Source: an uncultured Gemmiger sp. | GTDB taxonomy: Bacteria > Bacillota > Clostridia > Oscillospirales > Ruminococcaceae | NCBI GenBank assembly: GCA_944382785.1 | Contig: CALWNO010000002.1 | Coordinates: 1 to 64,000 of the forward strand | Direction: 5' to 3' | Length of the DNA: 64,000 nucleotides | In this document: positions 16,442 through 25,373 of the stretch, piece by piece | Numbering within the stretch: position 1 is the stretch's first letter | Layout: each line of letters begins with the position of its first letter | The notes under the pieces: generated by a model | Seen by the model: only the letters and a program-made list of their open reading frames with translations | Database searches by the model: none | Told to the model about the DNA's origin: nothing | Position numbers and translations under genes: made by a program

Positions 16442-17335
16442 TCAACCGTATGTATGCCGTCCGGCAAAGATGCACAGCGGGCGGGTGGATTTGCCGGTGC
16501 CCACCAATTGCACGGCAGCCGCCAGAGTGGCTCCGGCGCTGGTGCAGGCAGGAACGCCGTCAAAGAACAGGACCTCCTTGGCGGCACGCTCGGCATCGGC
16601 CGTGCTCACAGTCAGCACCGTGTCCACCACATACGGGTTGTAGTTTTCCGGCACAAAACCGGGTCCGATGCCCGAAATACCGTGATGGCCGATGAATCCG
16701 CCCGAAATGGCGGCGCACTCACTGGGTTCCACCGCCACAATGCGGATCATGCTGTTCCAGGCTTTCAGATATTCGGCCACGCCGGTAATGGTGCCCCCGC
16801 TGCCAACGCCGATGACCACCGCATCAATGGAATCGTTGCAGGCTTTCAGAATCTGCGGACCGGTTACCCGGCGGTGATATTCGGGGTTGTCATCGTTGGC
16901 AAAATAATTGGTGAAATACCCGTTGTACCGCTTGGCGGTGTCGGCGGCCACCCGTTCCAGGGCCTTGCGGCCGCCGCCGCTGCATACCACGATGCGGGCA
17001 CCCAGATTTTGCAGGTGCTGGCGCCGGGAAGCAGGCAGACTGCTGGGCACCACCAGGATGCACTGATGGCCGGTGGTGGCGCAGGAGACGGCCAGTGCGG
17101 CGCCGAAGCTGCCGGAACTGGCTTCCACCACCGGCATGCCGGGCTGCAGGGTACCGCGCTCGGTGGCAAAGGCGAGCATGGTCTCAGCCACGCCGTCCTT
17201 GCAGGTGCCGGTAGCCCCGCCGAAATCCAAGTAAGCCAGAATGGCGCTGGGCAGACCATGATGGCCCGAGTAGCCGGACAGCCGGACCACCGGACATTTA
17301 TATACATCCTGATAATAGCTTTGCAGGATGGCCAT
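16442..17335 (-). CDS. Cysteine-synthase-like PLP enzyme (fold type II), substrate unknown
   Basis: 297 residues, similar to CysK in length and layout. The Schiff-base lysine is K46 in TCKDGVAE, the PLP-phosphate loop is GVGSGGT at 176-182. The substrate loop, TSGNTG in O-acetylserine sulfhydrylases, is SSGSFG here at 73-78, so the Asn that contacts PLP is a Ser. It may therefore not be a cysteine synthase; another beta-replacement or lyase activity is possible. Start at 17335 is favoured because the TATAAT at 17389-17394 would leave only ~12 leader bases before the ATG at 17371, which lacks a site; AAAGGA lies 13 bases before 17335. Single-gene unit. Confidence 0.75.
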   Translation of the reverse strand: MAILQSYYQDVYKCPVVRLSGYSGHHGLPSAILAYLDFGGATGTCKDGVAETMLAFATERGTLQPGMPVVEASSGSFGAALAVSCATTGHQCILVVPSSLPASRRQHLQNLGARIVVCSGGGRKALERVAADTAKRYNGYFTNYFANDDNPEYHRRVTGPQILKACNDSIDAVVIGVGSGGTITGVAEYLKAWNSMIRIVAVEPSECAAISGGFIGHHGISGIGPGFVPENYNPYVVDTVLTVSTADAERAAKEVLFFDGVPACTSAGATLAAAVQLVGTGKSTRPLCIFAGRHTYG

Positions 17336-17388
17336 GGCCTTCCACCGTCCTTTCGGGAAATTGAATGTCATTTGTCAGATACTGTTCC

Positions 17389-17394
17389 ATTATA
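17389..17394 (-). promoter_or_regulatory. -10 box of the PLP-enzyme gene
   Basis: Perfect TATAAT on the minus strand; the -35 (ATGCAA at 17 bp) is poor. Confidence 0.45.
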
Positions 17395-17500
17395 GCATAA
17401 AGCGGCGAGGTTTGCATCTTTTTCGATATACAAAATCCGGGTTGGACGGAAGTGGGACCATTCAATTCCGAAAAAAATTACGTCAGACACAGGATTTTGC

Positions 17501-17529
17501 TTGACAGGACCGGCCCGGAGTGCTATAAT
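17501..17529 (+). promoter_or_regulatory. Promoter of the ylxM-ffh operon
   Basis: Perfect consensus: TTGACA, 17-bp spacer, TATAAT. Confidence 0.9.
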
Positions 17530-17583
17530 TCATCTGCTGTAAAGAAAAATGCTTTACATTGTCGAAGGGAAGGAGGCGCCGCC

Positions 17584-17961
17584 GTGGCCCCCAAAAGCCA
17601 GAAGGATCTGACATTTTCGGTGCTGCTGGATTATTACGGCCCTGTCCTGACCGAAAAGCAGCGTGCCATCCTGACCGAATATTATGATCAGGACCTTTCG
17701 CTGGCGGAGATCGCCGAGAATTACGGCATCACCCGGCAGGGCGTGCGGGACGCCATCAAGCATGGCGAGGCGACGCTGACCGAGATGGAAAAGAATCTGG
17801 GCTACGCCGAAAAGGACGCTGCCCAGCGAGCCGATCTCGCCCGGCTGGAGCAGCTGGCTATGGAGATCCGCTGCTGCAACACCGGCCTGTTTACACCGGT
17901 ACCCCAGATCAGCCGGGATACGGACGAGATGCTGGCCATCATCAAACGATTGAATACCTGA
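17584..17961 (+). CDS. ylxM: YlxM/p13 family helix-turn-helix protein
   Basis: 125 residues. The family (UPF0122) sits next to ffh in firmicutes and is thought to assist the signal recognition particle. A sigma-70 region 4-like helix-turn-helix, LSLAEIAENYGITRQGVRDAI, spans about residues 39-59, after the family motif LLDYYGPVLTEKQ. The GTG start at 17584 has AAGGAGG seven to eight bases upstream; the frame is open back to 17452 but that part overlaps the promoter. It ends 18 bases before ffh. Confidence 0.88.
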   Translation: MAPKSQKDLTFSVLLDYYGPVLTEKQRAILTEYYDQDLSLAEIAENYGITRQGVRDAIKHGEATLTEMEKNLGYAEKDAAQRADLARLEQLAMEIRCCNTGLFTPVPQISRDTDEMLAIIKRLNT

Positions 17962-17979
17962 ACACAGGGAGGGAACACA

Positions 17980-19323
17980 ATGGCTTTTGAATCCTTGAGC
18001 GAACGTTTGTCCGGCGTGTTCAAAAAACTGCGCGGCAAAGGCAAGCTCAATGAGGCCGACATCAAGGCCGCCATGCGGGAAGTCCGCATGGCTCTGCTGG
18101 AAGCCGATGTCAACTACAAGGTTGCCAAGGACTTCTGCGCTCAGGTTTCCGAGCGGGCCATGGGCCAGGAAGTCATGGAAAGCCTGACCCCCGCCCAGCA
18201 GGTGGTCAAGATCGTCAACGAGGAACTGACCAAGCTGATGGGCGGCGATGAACCCCAGACCCTGCGCATCAAGAACAAAGGCCAGACCGTCATCATGATG
18301 TGCGGCCTGCAGGGCAACGGTAAAACCACCCATGCGGCTAAGCTGGGCAAGTACTACCGCGGCCAGGGCCGCCGCCCGCTGCTGGTAGCCTGCGACATTT
18401 ACCGTCCTGCCGCTATTGATCAGCTGCGCATCGTCGGCCAGCAGGCCGGGGTGCCGGTGTTTGAGATGGGCACCGAAAAGCCGGAGATCATCGCCGCCAA
18501 GGCCATGGCGTACGCCCGTGACCACGGCAATGACATCGTGATCCTGGATACCGCCGGCCGCCTGCAGATCGACGACGAACTCATGGGAGAGCTTGTCCGG
18601 ATCAAGGAAGCGGTGGAAGTGGACGAGACCCTGCTGGTTGTGGATGCCATGGCCGGCCAGGAAGCCGTCAACGTGGCCAAGACCTTCAACGAAAAGGTGG
18701 GCATCAGCGGCGTCATCCTCACCAAGACCGACGGCGACACCCGCGGTGGTGCAGCCCTTTCGGTACTGGCCGTCACCGGCAAGCCCATCTACTTCCAGGG
18801 CACCGGCGAAAAACTGGACGCTCTCGAACCGTTCTATCCCGCCCGCATGTCCAGCCGCATTCTGGGCATGGGCGATGTCCTTTCTCTCATCGAGCGTGCG
18901 CAGTCCGTGCAGGACGAAAAGGCCGCCGAACAGGCCGCCAAGCGCATGATGGAAAACAAGTTCGACCTGAATGATATGCTGGCCCAGTTCGCCCAGATCA
19001 AAAAGATGGGCGGCGCGGCGGCCCTGCTGGGCATGCTGCCCGGCGGCAATCAGATTGACCTAGACCAGATCGATGACAAGGCCATGGCTCATATCGAGGC
19101 CATCATCTATTCCATGACCCCGGCGGAGCGGGAACATCCTTCCATCATCAATCCCAAGCGCAAACGCCGCATTGCCGCAGGCAGTGGGCGCACGGTGGAG
19201 GAAGTCAACCGTCTGCTGCGTCAGTTTGAGATGATGCAGAAGATGATGAAAAAGGCCAAGCGCAACCCCAAGGGGTTCATGCGCAGTCTCGGCGGGCTGG
19301 GTGGCCTCAAGGGGCTGCGGTAA
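17980..19323 (+). CDS. ffh: Signal recognition particle protein Ffh
   Basis: 447 residues, full length. N domain, then the GTPase: GLQGNGKTT P-loop near 110-118, DTAGR with D190, TKTDGD at 248-253. The Met-rich M domain that binds SRP RNA and signal peptides runs from about residue 330 to the end, with MMQKMMKK. Ffh targets nascent membrane and secreted proteins. The AGGGAGGG site is good. Second gene of the operon; the rpsP group follows after 98 bases. Confidence 0.97.
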   Translation: MAFESLSERLSGVFKKLRGKGKLNEADIKAAMREVRMALLEADVNYKVAKDFCAQVSERAMGQEVMESLTPAQQVVKIVNEELTKLMGGDEPQTLRIKNKGQTVIMMCGLQGNGKTTHAAKLGKYYRGQGRRPLLVACDIYRPAAIDQLRIVGQQAGVPVFEMGTEKPEIIAAKAMAYARDHGNDIVILDTAGRLQIDDELMGELVRIKEAVEVDETLLVVDAMAGQEAVNVAKTFNEKVGISGVILTKTDGDTRGGAALSVLAVTGKPIYFQGTGEKLDALEPFYPARMSSRILGMGDVLSLIERAQSVQDEKAAEQAAKRMMENKFDLNDMLAQFAQIKKMGGAAALLGMLPGGNQIDLDQIDDKAMAHIEAIIYSMTPAEREHPSIINPKRKRRIAAGSGRTVEEVNRLLRQFEMMQKMMKKAKRNPKGFMRSLGGLGGLKGLR

Positions 19324-19421
19324 GCAACATGGTTATCTCTCCCGGATACGGGGTGGATATATAAAATCAGGCCCCGTCCGGGCCGTACCAAAAATACTGA
19401 TTTTTCTGGAGGAAACACATC

Positions 19422-19661
19422 ATGGTTAAGATTCGTCTGCGCCGCCTGGGCGCCAAGAAGAACCCCTTCTATCGCGTTGTTGTCGCTGACAGCCGCTTTG
19501 CTCGTGACGGCCGCTTCATTGAGGAAATCGGCTATTACGATCCCACCACCGAGCCCTCTGTTGTCAAGATCGACGCCGAGAAGGCCAAGCAGTGGCTGGC
19601 CAACGGCGCTCAGCCGACCGACACCGTTCGCGTGCTGCTGAAGAAGGCCGAGATCCTGTAA
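19422..19661 (+). CDS. rpsP: 30S ribosomal protein S16
   Basis: 79 residues. [25 protein letters not shown] is near identical to the family opening (only part is quoted: [17 protein letters not shown]). Site CTGGAGGAA lies before ATG. The 98-base gap from ffh holds a GCCCCGTCCGGGCC inverted repeat but no T tract, so I do not call a terminator. It leads the common rpsP-khpA-rimM-trmD group. Confidence 0.96.
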   Translation: MVKIRLRRLGAKKNPFYRVVVADSRFARDGRFIEEIGYYDPTTEPSVVKIDAEKAKQWLANGAQPTDTVRVLLKKAEIL

Positions 19662-19691
19662 CCTGTCTAAAGCGTAAGGGAGGGACCCCAT

Positions 19692-19925
19692 ATGCAGGAA
19701 CTGCTGATTGCCGTTGCCCGCGGCCTTGTGGAAGACAAGGACGCGGTGCGGGTCACGGTTGACCCTGCGCGTGAGGACGGTACCGTCGTCTACCACCTGA
19801 GCGTGGCCGAAAACGATATGGGCCGTGTGATCGGCAAACAGGGCCGCATCGCCAAGGCGATCCGCGTGGTCATGCGTGCCGCCGCCGTCCGCCAGGGCGA
19901 AAAAGTTGTGGTGGAGATTGACTGA
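19692..19925 (+). CDS. khpA: KhpA, KH-domain RNA-binding protein
   Basis: 77 residues. One KH domain with the GxxG loop in VIGKQGRIAKAI (residues about 44-55). KhpA pairs with KhpB/EloR and binds many RNAs in firmicutes, affecting cell elongation. It follows rpsP after 30 bases, its usual place. Confidence 0.93.
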   Translation: MQELLIAVARGLVEDKDAVRVTVDPAREDGTVVYHLSVAENDMGRVIGKQGRIAKAIRVVMRAAAVRQGEKVVVEID

Positions 19926-19943
19926 CGCTCCATTGCTTTCCGC

Positions 19944-19979
19944 AAGCACTTTGCCCCCCCTGGGCAAGGTGCTTTTTTA
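19944..19979 (+). terminator. Terminator after khpA
   Basis: AAGCACTTTGCCC-CCCCT-GGGCAAGGTGCTTTTTT. It lies between khpA and rimM, so rimM-trmD expression needs read-through or a promoter I cannot recognise. Confidence 0.8.
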
Positions 19980-20005
19980 CTGACTGTCTGTTCGGAGGTT
20001 ACTTC

Positions 20006-20536
20006 ATGTCTGATTTTCTCCCGGCGTTCAAGATCGTCACCACCCACGGTGTGCGGGGCGAGATGAAAGCACAGCCCCTGTGCGATGGCGCCGCCTTCCT
20101 GGCTCGCATCAAGCAGGTGTATACCTCGGCCCAGGGGATGGGCCAGACCCCGCTCCTGGGGGTGCGTGCCCAGGGCTCCATGCTGCTGGTACGCCTGGGC
20201 GGGGTAGATACTATGGATGCAGCCCGCACCCGGGTGGGGCATACCTACTACTTTGCCAAAAAGGATGCCAAATTGCCAGAAGGCCGCTATTTTATTGATG
20301 ATCTGTTGGGCTGTGCGGTCACCGACGCCGATACCGGTACCGTGTACGGCACTATCACCGAAATTGACCATCCGGCTGCCCATGATGTGTATACTGTTCG
20401 CCGGGAGGATGGAACCGTGGCGCTGTTTCCTGCGGTGCCTGAATTTCTGAATCGGGTGGATCTGGCGGCGCATACCGTGTATGTCCGTCCCATCCCCGGC
20501 ATGTTTGATCAGCCCGTCAACGGGGACGAGGAGTGA
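20006..20536 (+). CDS. rimM: Ribosome maturation factor RimM
   Basis: 176 residues. RimM helps mature the 30S head. The N-terminal barrel starts with KIVTTHGVRGEMK and the PRC-barrel part has LPEGRYFIDDLLG, AAHDVYTV and VPEF, all family marks. Site TCGGAGG nine bases before ATG. Three bases separate it from trmD. Confidence 0.94.
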   Translation: MSDFLPAFKIVTTHGVRGEMKAQPLCDGAAFLARIKQVYTSAQGMGQTPLLGVRAQGSMLLVRLGGVDTMDAARTRVGHTYYFAKKDAKLPEGRYFIDDLLGCAVTDADTGTVYGTITEIDHPAAHDVYTVRREDGTVALFPAVPEFLNRVDLAAHTVYVRPIPGMFDQPVNGDEE

Positions 20537-20539
20537 GCT

Positions 20540-21793
20540 ATGCGCATTGATATTGTGACCCTCTTTCCGGAACTCTGCCAAAGCTTTCTCGGGGCCAGCA
20601 TCCTGGGCCGTGCGGCGGATAAGGGCCTTTTTGAGGCCCACTGCCACCAGATCCGGGATTACACCCTCAACAAACAGAAACAGACCGATGACTACCCCTA
20701 CGGCGGCGGCTGCGGGATGGTGCTGTACGCCCAGCCCATTGCCGACTGCCTGCGGGAGGTTATCCGCCAGTGTGAGGAACAGGGCCGCCCTCGCCCGCAT
20801 ATTGTTTTTATGACGGCAGGCGGGCAGCCCTATAACCAACAGATCGCCAAACGCCTGGCCAAATGCGATTCATTGACCCTGGTCTGTGGCCACTATGAAG
20901 GCATTGATGAGCGGGTCATTGAAGCCTTTGCCGATGAGGAGATCTCCATCGGGGATTATGTACTCACCGGCGGCGAGCTGGCCAGCCTGGTGGTGGCAGA
21001 CAGTGTGTTGCGCCTGCAGCCCGGCGTTCTGGCCGAGGAACAGGGCTATCAGGAGGAAAGCCACTGGGATGGTCTGTTGGAGTATCCTCAGTATACCCGC
21101 CCGGAAGTCTGGGAAGGGCGCGCTGTCCCACCGGTGCTGCTTACCGGTGACCATGGAAAAATCACTGCGTGGCGGTCGCGGCAGGCCCATGCCCGCACGG
21201 CGGCCCGCCGTGCGGATCTGTACACAGACTGGTGCCTGCGCCATCCCTTGCATCCCCGTCGCTGGAAACGCAATGAGCGTGCCGAGCTGGTCCGTACCGA
21301 TGCGGCCCTGGATGAGGCAGCCCGGGTGTACGCTGCCGCCTGGCAGGAGATGTGTGCCTCCATCTGCTCCCCGGACTATCTGGCCCGGCACACCCCGGAA
21401 ACCATGCGTGCCAAGCTGCAGGCTGACCGCGCCGCGGGCTGGGCCTTTTACCTGCACAGCACCGCCGGCGTGCCGGACGCCCTGGTAGGGGTCTGCCACA
21501 AGACGGGGGAGATCGGCCGGCTGTATGTCCGGCCCGAATCCCAAGGACAGGGAATCGGTGCACTTTTGCTGGAATTTGCCCGAAAAAAGCTGTCGGAACA
21601 CGCTGCGCCGCACCTGTTTGTCCTGGATGTGAATCTGCCTGCCCAGGCACTGTATCTGCGCATGGGATACCGGTACGACAGCGTGGCAAAGGTCTATGAT
21701 CCGGCTGAAAATCCGGATGCTGTGCAGTTTTGCCGGGAACTGAAATTTGTCTATGCACCGAGCAAAAATGGGAGCATCCAATCGGAAAACTGA
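20540..21793 (+). CDS. trmD: tRNA (guanine37-N1)-methyltransferase TrmD fused to a C-terminal GNAT acetyltransferase domain
   Basis: 417 residues against about 240-250 for normal TrmD. Residues 1 to ~245 are a complete TrmD with the trefoil-knot AdoMet site: MTAGGQPYNQQIA, VCGHYEGIDERV and SIGDYVLTGGE. From ~250 to ~400 a GNAT fold follows, with the acetyl-CoA loop VRPESQGQGIGALLLEFA and a C-terminal LYLRMGY. No stop, start codon with a site, or gap separates the two parts, so one polypeptide is made. TrmD makes m1G37 to prevent frameshifting; the GNAT substrate is unknown. The usual rplS does not follow. Confidence 0.92.
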   Translation: MRIDIVTLFPELCQSFLGASILGRAADKGLFEAHCHQIRDYTLNKQKQTDDYPYGGGCGMVLYAQPIADCLREVIRQCEEQGRPRPHIVFMTAGGQPYNQQIAKRLAKCDSLTLVCGHYEGIDERVIEAFADEEISIGDYVLTGGELASLVVADSVLRLQPGVLAEEQGYQEESHWDGLLEYPQYTRPEVWEGRAVPPVLLTGDHGKITAWRSRQAHARTAARRADLYTDWCLRHPLHPRRWKRNERAELVRTDAALDEAARVYAAAWQEMCASICSPDYLARHTPETMRAKLQADRAAGWAFYLHSTAGVPDALVGVCHKTGEIGRLYVRPESQGQGIGALLLEFARKKLSEHAAPHLFVLDVNLPAQALYLRMGYRYDSVAKVYDPAENPDAVQFCRELKFVYAPSKNGSIQSEN

Positions 21794-21905
21794 CTTTTTT
21801 GTGCTGATTCACAACAGTGTTGAAAATAAACTGGTTAAAATGTACAAAGAACAGGCGCAAGGTTTGTCGGAAATGCGGAATCCTGACAAATTTGCTGTTT
21901 TCCAC

Positions 21906-21934
21906 TGTACAAAGTCGAAGAAATGGGATAAAAT
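21906..21934 (+). promoter_or_regulatory. Possible promoter of the HPr gene
   Basis: TGTACA, 17-bp spacer, TAAAAT at 21929-21934, in the 243-base gap after trmD. The -35 is weak. The rest of the gap is AT-rich with no clear terminator for trmD. Confidence 0.4.
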
Positions 21935-22036
21935 AAAATCATCCGGGCGGCTACCTTTAGTGCAAACACCGCCTGACACTTGCCCGCGGTAGAAAAGCTT
22001 GGGCGTATTATTTTCACAAAGTAGGAGAGAATAGCT

Positions 22037-22300
22037 ATGTACGTTAAAGAAGTTACCGTTGAGAATCAGGTTGGTCTGCACGCTCGTCCGGCTACGTTCT
22101 TCATCCAGAAGGCCAACGAGTACAAATCCTCCATCTGGGTCGAAAAAGAAGAGCGCCGCGTCAACGCCAAGTCTCTGCTGGGCGTTCTGAGCCTGGGCAT
22201 CGTTGGCGGCACCACCATCCGCATCATTGCGGACGGCACCGACGAGCAGGCCGCCGTTGACGGTCTGGTCAAGCTGGTCAACTCCGGCTTCTCTGAATAA
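22037..22300 (+). CDS. ptsH: HPr family phosphocarrier protein
   Basis: 87 residues. H15 in GLHARPAT is the phosphorylation site used by PTS enzyme I, and S46 in NAKSLLGVLSLGI is the HPr-kinase site, both at the canonical positions. So it can be an HPr for sugar uptake and catabolite control rather than Crh, which lacks the His. No ptsI or sugar EII gene lies in the window. Site AGGAGAG before ATG. Monocistronic, with terminator at 22317. Confidence 0.92.
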   Translation: MYVKEVTVENQVGLHARPATFFIQKANEYKSSIWVEKEERRVNAKSLLGVLSLGIVGGTTIRIIADGTDEQAAVDGLVKLVNSGFSE

Positions 22301-22316
22301 TCCCATGATTCTCTTC

Positions 22317-22354
22317 GGCCGGGTGGGGTAACCACCCGGCCTTATTCTATTTTC
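22317..22354 (+). terminator. Terminator of the HPr gene
   Basis: GGCCGGGTGG-GGTAA-CCACCCGGCC followed by TTATTCTATTTT. Confidence 0.85.
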
Positions 22355-22366
22355 CAAGGTGTTTTC

Positions 22367-24214
22367 ATGACCAAGCAAGAACTGTACAAAAAGGCCTGCA
22401 TGCTGCCGCTGCTGCCGGGGGTTTATATCATCCGGGACAAATCGGATGAGATCATCTATATCGGCAAGGCCAAGCGCCTGCGCACCCGCGTGTCCCAGTA
22501 TTTCCGGGAAGGTGTGCCCCATGATGCCAAGGTCACCCAGATGATCAATCACGCTTTCACCTTTGATGTGATCGTCTGCCAGAGTGAGTTTGAAGCTCTG
22601 GTGCTGGAAGCCAGCCAGATCAAGGCCCACACCCCCAAATACAACATCCTGCTCAAGGATGACAAGGGCTACAGCTACGTCAAGATCACGAAAGGGGACT
22701 GGCCTCGCATCTCCGCCGCTTTGCAGAAAGACGACGAGAACGCAGACTATATCGGTCCCTTTACCTCCTCCTTCGCAGTGCGGGAGATGGTGGAAACCGC
22801 GCAGGACTGCTTTTTGCTGCCCCGCTGCAATAAGGAATTCCCCCGGGATATCGGCAAAGGGCGCCCTTGCCTGAATGCCCACATCGGCAAGTGTATGGCG
22901 GTGTGCAGCGGCAAGGTCAGCTGCCAGGCCTATAATGAGGCGGTGCAGGGGGCGCTGCAGATGATCCGCTACGGCAAAAAAGATATCCTGCGCCAGCTGC
23001 GGACAAAGATGGAAGCAGCCGCCGAGCGCCTGGACTTTGAATCCGCCGCCATTCTGCGGGACCAGATTGCCGCCATTGAACGGGTGGCAGCCGGGCAGAA
23101 GGTGGTCATGGGAAGCGGCACCGAAATGGATGTGATGGCCTTTGCGGGTACCAGCCGGGCAGTTTGTGCCGCCGTGCTGCGCTATCGGGAAGGCCGTCTG
23201 ACCGACAAGCGGGAATTTGTTTTTCACGATACCACCGACATTGCCGCCGTGCGGGAGGAGTTCTTGCCCCAGTACTACCTCAACGGGGAATATGTGCCCA
23301 AGACGGTGGCGGTGGATGCCCTGCCGGAGGCGTACGAGGCCCTCAGTGAGGCCCTGGCCCAGGCCCGGGGCAGTAAGGTGGAACTGTATGTGCCCCAGCG
23401 AGGGGATGTGGCCAAACTGGTTACCATGGCCTACACCAATGCCGTGGAGCGCCTGGGCCGGGAAAGCGGCCGCTATACCCGGGAGGAAAAACTGCTGGAG
23501 GAAGCGGCCCAGGTACTGGGTCTGAAAGCCCCGCCGCGTCTGATCGAAAGCTATGACATCTCCAACTGGGGGGATGGCTCCAGCGTGTGCGGTATGGTGG
23601 TTTTCAAGGATGGCAAGCCTTACCGCAGCGGGTACCGACGGTTCAAGATGCGGGAGGTGGCCGGTACCGACGACTATGCCTCCCTGGCCGAGACGCTCAG
23701 CCGCCGTGCCGCCGAGTATGAAGCCGCCCGCCGTGGGGATAAGCCGGACGGCCCCGGCAATCAGTTTGCCTCGCTGCCCGACCTGCTGCTCATCGACGGC
23801 GGCAGGGGGCAGGTATCCGCCGTGCGCCAGGCTTTGCGGGGCACGGCGCTGGAACACGTGCCGACCTTCGGTATGGTCAAGGACGACCACCATCGAACCC
23901 GGGCCATTGTGGATGATGCGGGGGGTGAAATTGCCATCAACCGCCATCGCAATATCTTTACCTTCGTCACTGCCATTCAGGATGAGACCCACCGTTATGC
24001 CAACGATTACCGCAAACGGCTGATGAAGAAAAAGTCCTATGCGGCCACCCTGACGGCTCTGCCGGGGGTAGGGGAAAAGACCTCGGCGGCATTGCTGGCC
24101 CATTTCAAGACGGTGGGGGCGGTCAAGGCAGCCACCATCTCCGATCTGGAGGAAGTCAAAGGCATCAGCCACGCCAAAGCGGAAAAAATTTACAACGCTT
24201 TGCGGGGCGGATGA
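22367..24214 (+). CDS. uvrC: Excinuclease ABC subunit C
   Basis: 615 residues, full length. UvrC makes both cuts in nucleotide excision repair. GIY-YIG nuclease: GVYIIRD at 18-24 and YIGKAKRLRTRV at 31-42; a UVR motif (residues about 205-240) for UvrB; the second nuclease (RNase H-like) with SYDISNWGD and LLIDGG; and tandem helix-hairpin-helix at the C-terminus (LPGVGEKTSAALL, VKGISHAKAEKI). Site AAGGTG before ATG. Confidence 0.97.
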   Translation: MTKQELYKKACMLPLLPGVYIIRDKSDEIIYIGKAKRLRTRVSQYFREGVPHDAKVTQMINHAFTFDVIVCQSEFEALVLEASQIKAHTPKYNILLKDDKGYSYVKITKGDWPRISAALQKDDENADYIGPFTSSFAVREMVETAQDCFLLPRCNKEFPRDIGKGRPCLNAHIGKCMAVCSGKVSCQAYNEAVQGALQMIRYGKKDILRQLRTKMEAAAERLDFESAAILRDQIAAIERVAAGQKVVMGSGTEMDVMAFAGTSRAVCAAVLRYREGRLTDKREFVFHDTTDIAAVREEFLPQYYLNGEYVPKTVAVDALPEAYEALSEALAQARGSKVELYVPQRGDVAKLVTMAYTNAVERLGRESGRYTREEKLLEEAAQVLGLKAPPRLIESYDISNWGDGSSVCGMVVFKDGKPYRSGYRRFKMREVAGTDDYASLAETLSRRAAEYEAARRGDKPDGPGNQFASLPDLLLIDGGRGQVSAVRQALRGTALEHVPTFGMVKDDHHRTRAIVDDAGGEIAINRHRNIFTFVTAIQDETHRYANDYRKRLMKKKSYAATLTALPGVGEKTSAALLAHFKTVGAVKAATISDLEEVKGISHAKAEKIYNALRGG

Positions 24215-24326
24215 GTCCGGAAACGCCCGTTTCGACTTGACAAGAGGTCATAAAGACCCCATAATAGATGGGATCAAGGAAGAATCCTTCGATTCAACAC
24301 TGAAAAGAAAGGCAGGTGCCGCCGCC

Positions 24327-24875
24327 ATGCGCGTGATTGCCGGAACAGCCCGCGGCAAAAATCTGGCCGCCCTTCCGGGCGAAGACGTGACCCGCCCCAC
24401 CATCAACCGAGTCAAGGAGGCTATGTTCTCCAGCGTGCAGTTTTTGCTGCCGGGCGCACAGGTTCTGGATCTGTTTGCAGGTAGCGGGCAGCTGGGGATT
24501 GAAGCTCTTTCCCGGGGTGCTGCGCAGTGCACTTTTTTGGACGCCAGCCCTGACGCAGTGAAAATCGTTACCGCCAACTGCCGTACTGCGGGTGTGCAGG
24601 ACCGGGCCCGGATTTCCTGCGGGGACGCCTTCAATTATCTGCACACCGCCCGCGGACCTTTCGATCTGGTTTTGCTGGACCCGCCTTTTGCCCACGGTAC
24701 CCTGGCACAGGTCCTGCCGCTGCTGGAGCGCAGCGTGGCTCCGGGTGGGGTGGTTCTGTGTGAGAGCGAGCTGGAAGCCGAGCTGCCGCCCCGGGTGGGA
24801 AGCCTGCAGTTAGTCAAACAATACAAGTACGGCAAGATCCTGGTCAGCCGTTATGAGAGAGAGGGACAGCCATGA
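24327..24875 (+). CDS. rsmD: 16S rRNA (guanine966-N2)-methyltransferase RsmD
   Basis: 182 residues. MRVIAGTARGKNL is the family N-terminus; VLDLFAGSGQLGIEALSRG is the AdoMet site and LLDPPF (near residue 118) the catalytic NPPY-like motif. It modifies G966 of 16S rRNA during 30S assembly. The start at 24327 is set by the family N-terminus; the frame is open to 24237. Its stop overlaps the next start by four bases. The usual partner coaD does not follow. Confidence 0.93.
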   Translation: MRVIAGTARGKNLAALPGEDVTRPTINRVKEAMFSSVQFLLPGAQVLDLFAGSGQLGIEALSRGAAQCTFLDASPDAVKIVTANCRTAGVQDRARISCGDAFNYLHTARGPFDLVLLDPPFAHGTLAQVLPLLERSVAPGGVVLCESELEAELPPRVGSLQLVKQYKYGKILVSRYEREGQP

Positions 24876-25348
24876 ATGTGGAAGAATTGCTTGAACTGAT
24901 GGAAGAGACCTTGGAAGAGGGCGGCGGTGTACCCTTTACGCCCTCCAAGCGGATTGTGGACGTGGACCGCATGCGCGATATCATTGATGAGGTGCGCAAC
25001 AACCTGCCGGACGAGATCCGCGACAGCAAGAAGATCGTGTCTGACCGGGAACAGATCCTGAAGGGCGCCCGCGCTGAGGCTGACGGTATCATTCAGCAGG
25101 CGGAAGAGCGCGCCCGCGGTCTGGTTTCGGACCAGGAGATCGTCAAGCGCGCCCAGCAGCGGGCTGTGGAGATCCTCTCCTCCGCGCAGGCCCAGGCCAA
25201 GGAAATCAACCGCAGCGCCACTGCCTACTGTGAGACCATCCTGAAAAATTCCGAGGAAGTTCTGGCCCGCAGTGTGGCCGATATCAAGAAAACCCGGATG
25301 AATCTGCGCAATGCCGCGGCTCGCGGACTGCGCGGTCCCAAAAAGTAA
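24872..25348 (+). CDS. Coiled-coil protein, AtpF/DivIVA-like, role unknown
   Basis: 158 residues, translationally coupled to rsmD (ATGA overlap). The middle (about residues 50-130) is a charged heptad-rich coiled coil (AEADGIIQQAEERARG, AQAQAKEINRSA) of the kind that draws annotations such as ATPase or ATP synthase subunit B. No membrane segment, nucleotide-binding motif or signal peptide is seen. The N-terminal SKRIVDVDRMRDIIDEVRN may be a family mark of clostridial proteins in this position. A division- or envelope-scaffold role would suit the neighbouring mraZ cluster but is only a guess. Confidence 0.75.
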   Translation: MNVEELLELMEETLEEGGGVPFTPSKRIVDVDRMRDIIDEVRNNLPDEIRDSKKIVSDREQILKGARAEADGIIQQAEERARGLVSDQEIVKRAQQRAVEILSSAQAQAKEINRSATAYCETILKNSEEVLARSVADIKKTRMNLRNAAARGLRGPKK

Positions 25349-25373
25349 GTACATATTCGCTCCCTGTTTGTGA

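Noticed and set aside
21270..21793. GNAT domain after TrmD as a separate gene
   Set aside because: No stop codon, no ribosome site and no spacer between the parts; the frame is continuous from the TrmD start.
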